Virus record (IMG/VR): IMGVR_UViG_3300006789_000199
Location: 1-22,300 of that record
DNA length: 22,300 bases
Origin: a virus
Reading direction: 5' to 3' (one strand)
A program made the translations under genes and the position numbers. Below the pieces are notes generated by a model. It did no database searches and was not told the DNA's origin. It worked only from the letters and a program-made list of their open reading frames with translations. Positions 20,934-22,300 of this stretch are shown piece after piece (position 1 is the stretch's first letter; each line of letters begins with the position of its first letter).

Positions 20934-21921
20934 TTTCGTAGGTTTTACAAGGTGATTTTATATTTTTAAGGAATACTTCTTGCTCCTTAGTTTCCCAATG
21001 AGCTGTAAGAGTCTTCATGATCTTATAAGTATTAAGACCATTGTGAAACAGAGTATAGCAGTCGACAACAGTACGAGTTGATATAACTTCATTCATGCCC
21101 ATAACTTGGATCTGCTTTCTAACAGCAGTCATCATATCCATCCATGCTGCATCAGTCAAAGACTTCTCCAACTCATAATCATAGCCAATATGAACTCTAC
21201 ACATCTTAAATCTGTCTAAGAATGCAGTATCCTGAATGTCACGACCAGAGTAATCCATACTTGCATTACCCCAAGTATTACCTGCAAGGATACAGTAGAA
21301 GTCATCATGCTTCTTTGCTGTAGTATTACCCTTACGAGTAGGAACAGATAACATACCACTACGATCAAATGCAGCATTCAATACGATAGCCATGCCAGGA
21401 GACATAGCATCATACTCATCAATGAGCATAACACCGCCATTCTCATAGAAATCAAGGAATGTAGGATAGTTATAGCCAGCAAGGTCATTAAAACCTATAA
21501 GCTCTGTCTTACTAGCCTCCTCATTACAAGAGAATGTAGCATATCTAAGCTCCATAATATCTGCAACCTGCCCAGCAAGAGTAGATTTACCACTACCAGT
21601 AGGTCCTACAATCATTGATTGCTTAAATAACTGCAGATACATTAACACTTCAGTAGTTCTTTCATGAGTTTTAGTAGGATCTACCTCAAACTCTATGTCT
21701 TTAAGAACTATCTTTTTAATAGCTGTCCTATCTTGAATAGATTTGACTGCTTCATCAAGATCAGTTTTAATATTATTCTCTACACCCTCTACGAATGTTT
21801 GAATGCGAGAATCAATACGGGTATCACTAATCTCATCTTTAATAGCTGATCTTACTAGATTTCTCATCTCCCCGGACATCAGCAAAAGCCCGAGTTTTCT
21901 TTCAATATCTCTATCTTCCAT
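20902..21921 (-). CDS. MoxR/CobS-like AAA+ ATPase
   Basis: AAA+ remodelling ATPases of this class use ATP to rearrange partner proteins or complexes. Walker A is MIVGPTGSGKSTLAGQV (residues 103-119, K112, S113), Walker B is VMLIDEYDAM (D168, E169), sensor 1 is ILAGNTWGNA (211-220), and DTAFLDRFKM (231-240) supplies the arginine finger. The first ~95 residues are helical with no recognised domain. Naming it a cobalt chelatase subunit would be misleading since no cobalamin genes are nearby. It is probably encoded with the VWA-like gene, overlapping by 32 bases. Roles in virion assembly or host takeover have been proposed for similar phage pairs but are not shown. Confidence 0.88.
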   Translation of the reverse strand: MEDRDIERKLGLLLMSGEMRNLVRSAIKDEISDTRIDSRIQTFVEGVENNIKTDLDEAVKSIQDRTAIKKIVLKDIEFEVDPTKTHERTTEVLMYLQLFKQSMIVGPTGSGKSTLAGQVADIMELRYATFSCNEEASKTELIGFNDLAGYNYPTFLDFYENGGVMLIDEYDAMSPGMAIVLNAAFDRSGMLSVPTRKGNTTAKKHDDFYCILAGNTWGNASMDYSGRDIQDTAFLDRFKMCRVHIGYDYELEKSLTDAAWMDMMTAVRKQIQVMGMNEVISTRTVVDCYTLFHNGLNTYKIMKTLTAHWETKEQEVFLKNIKSPCKTYENGFKEQEITV

Positions 21922-21975
21922 TATAGTTTTTGTTGGAAATAGATTACAGGTCGTTGTAGGTGACCATTATACCTT

Positions 21976-22300
21976 TTACTTTAATAACTCTTGTACGTCA
22001 GACATTCTGAAATATCTGATATTATTATCGTCCATACGAACACGATAACCTCTTACATCTCGATACTCCTCTGTCTTATGTACCATCTCGAGAGTAGGAA
22101 TATAAACATCTATGACGCCATCACCATCTGGAGTACTAACACCAGTTCCTATAGGAAGAGGAATCATATCTTCAGGTGTGAGGCCAGATGGTTTCTTACC
22201 AGGTTTACGTTCACCAAGATCCTTAGCATCAAGGTCTTCACCTTCTGCTGAGGATGGAACCTCATCATCAAAGTCCTCCTTTGCTTGTTGCATCACTTCA
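21976..22300 (-). CDS. Partial protein with acidic linker and small beta-barrel-like C-terminus
   Basis: The frame is open to the right edge. A GTG at 22296 followed by ATG at 22293 could be the start, but the first ~45 residues (EDFDDEVPSSAEGEDLDAKD, then a Lys/Pro-rich stretch) read as a disordered linker, so the real start is probably beyond the window. The last 60 residues look like an SH3/KOW-like barrel: PIGTGVSTPDGDGVIDVYIP, a short helix, then YRVRMDDNNIRYFRMSDVQE. There are no cysteine or catalytic motifs. It is 54 bases upstream of the AAA+ gene. Function unknown. Confidence 0.6.
   Translation of the reverse strand, partial: EVMQQAKEDFDDEVPSSAEGEDLDAKDLGERKPGKKPSGLTPEDMIPLPIGTGVSTPDGDGVIDVYIPTLEMVHKTEEYRDVRGYRVRMDDNNIRYFRMSDVQELLK

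Noticed and set aside
20902-21921. Naming the AAA+ and VWA-like genes cobaltochelatase CobS/CobT.
   Set aside because: No cobalamin biosynthesis genes are present and the VWA-like metal motif is not intact; the resemblance is only to the AAA+/VWA superfamily.
1-22300. tRNA genes, CRISPR arrays, insertion sequences, att sites or a replication origin.
   Set aside because: No cloverleaf-like sequence, regular repeat array, terminal inverted repeats with transposase or iteron cluster was seen, and non-coding space is very limited.

Overview
The window is a piece of a large, lytic-looking, AT-rich double-stranded DNA phage genome, or possibly a prophage or megaphage contig. Every supported gene lies on the minus strand, so transcription runs from high to low coordinates. 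Genes are packed head-to-tail, often overlapping by tens of bases. There are no tRNAs, rRNAs, CRISPR arrays or insertion sequences that I can see. The content is a complete phage replication and nucleotide-metabolism block. Starts almost never have a Shine-Dalgarno sequence and are instead preceded by A/T-rich leaders (for example TTAATAAAAATG before two genes). One intergenic gap holds a TAnnTTTG-type box. Both traits are typical of Bacteroidota and their phages, so I infer a Bacteroidota host; this is not proven.

Layout, in transcription order (right to left). (1) 22300-18339: a protein with an acidic linker and a small C-terminal beta domain that runs off the edge, a MoxR/CobS-like AAA+ ATPase, a partner protein of the VWA/CobT-like phage type, and three unknown proteins ending at a hairpin terminator. 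(2) 18278-10125: the replisome and recombination genes. These are a small acidic-tailed protein, a family A DNA polymerase with 3'-5' exonuclease, an SF2 DEIH helicase, two small proteins (one a possible helicase loader), a DnaB-like helicase, a Sak4-like RecA-fold ATPase, an SSB-like protein, a Toprim primase and an Hjc-like PD-(D/E)XK nuclease. (3) 10159-6011: an unknown small protein and then a full ubiquitin-like conjugation set. The set is a beta-grasp ubiquitin-like protein, a hairpin terminator, an E2-like protein with an HxH...FCLG signature, a JAMM deubiquitinase-like peptidase, a 64-aa protein, a ThiF/E1-like activating enzyme and a 254-aa unknown protein. (4) 6027-3483: a RecE-like PD-(D/E)XK exonuclease, an unknown 247-aa protein, a family 1 uracil-DNA glycosylase and a short 53-aa ORF. 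(5) 3477-966: a promoter-like box, a MazG-like NTP pyrophosphohydrolase, a terminator, and a compact class II (B12-dependent) ribonucleotide reductase. (6) 964-1: a small HExxH zincin, a membrane-anchored SET-domain lysine methyltransferase-like protein, and two small unknowns.

How the genes fit together: polymerase, primase, two helicases, SSB and resolvase copy and process the genome. RecE-like nuclease and Sak4 supply recombination. Ribonucleotide reductase, MazG and uracil-DNA glycosylase supply and clean up dNTPs and DNA. The most exciting part is that this core also carries two protein-modification systems of eukaryotic flavour. One is a four-component Ubl-E2-JAB-E1 cassette with two unexplained companion genes. 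The other is a SET-domain protein with an N-terminal membrane anchor. Their targets cannot be read from sequence. Modification of host proteins or of phage replication and virion proteins, or interference with host immunity, are all open possibilities.
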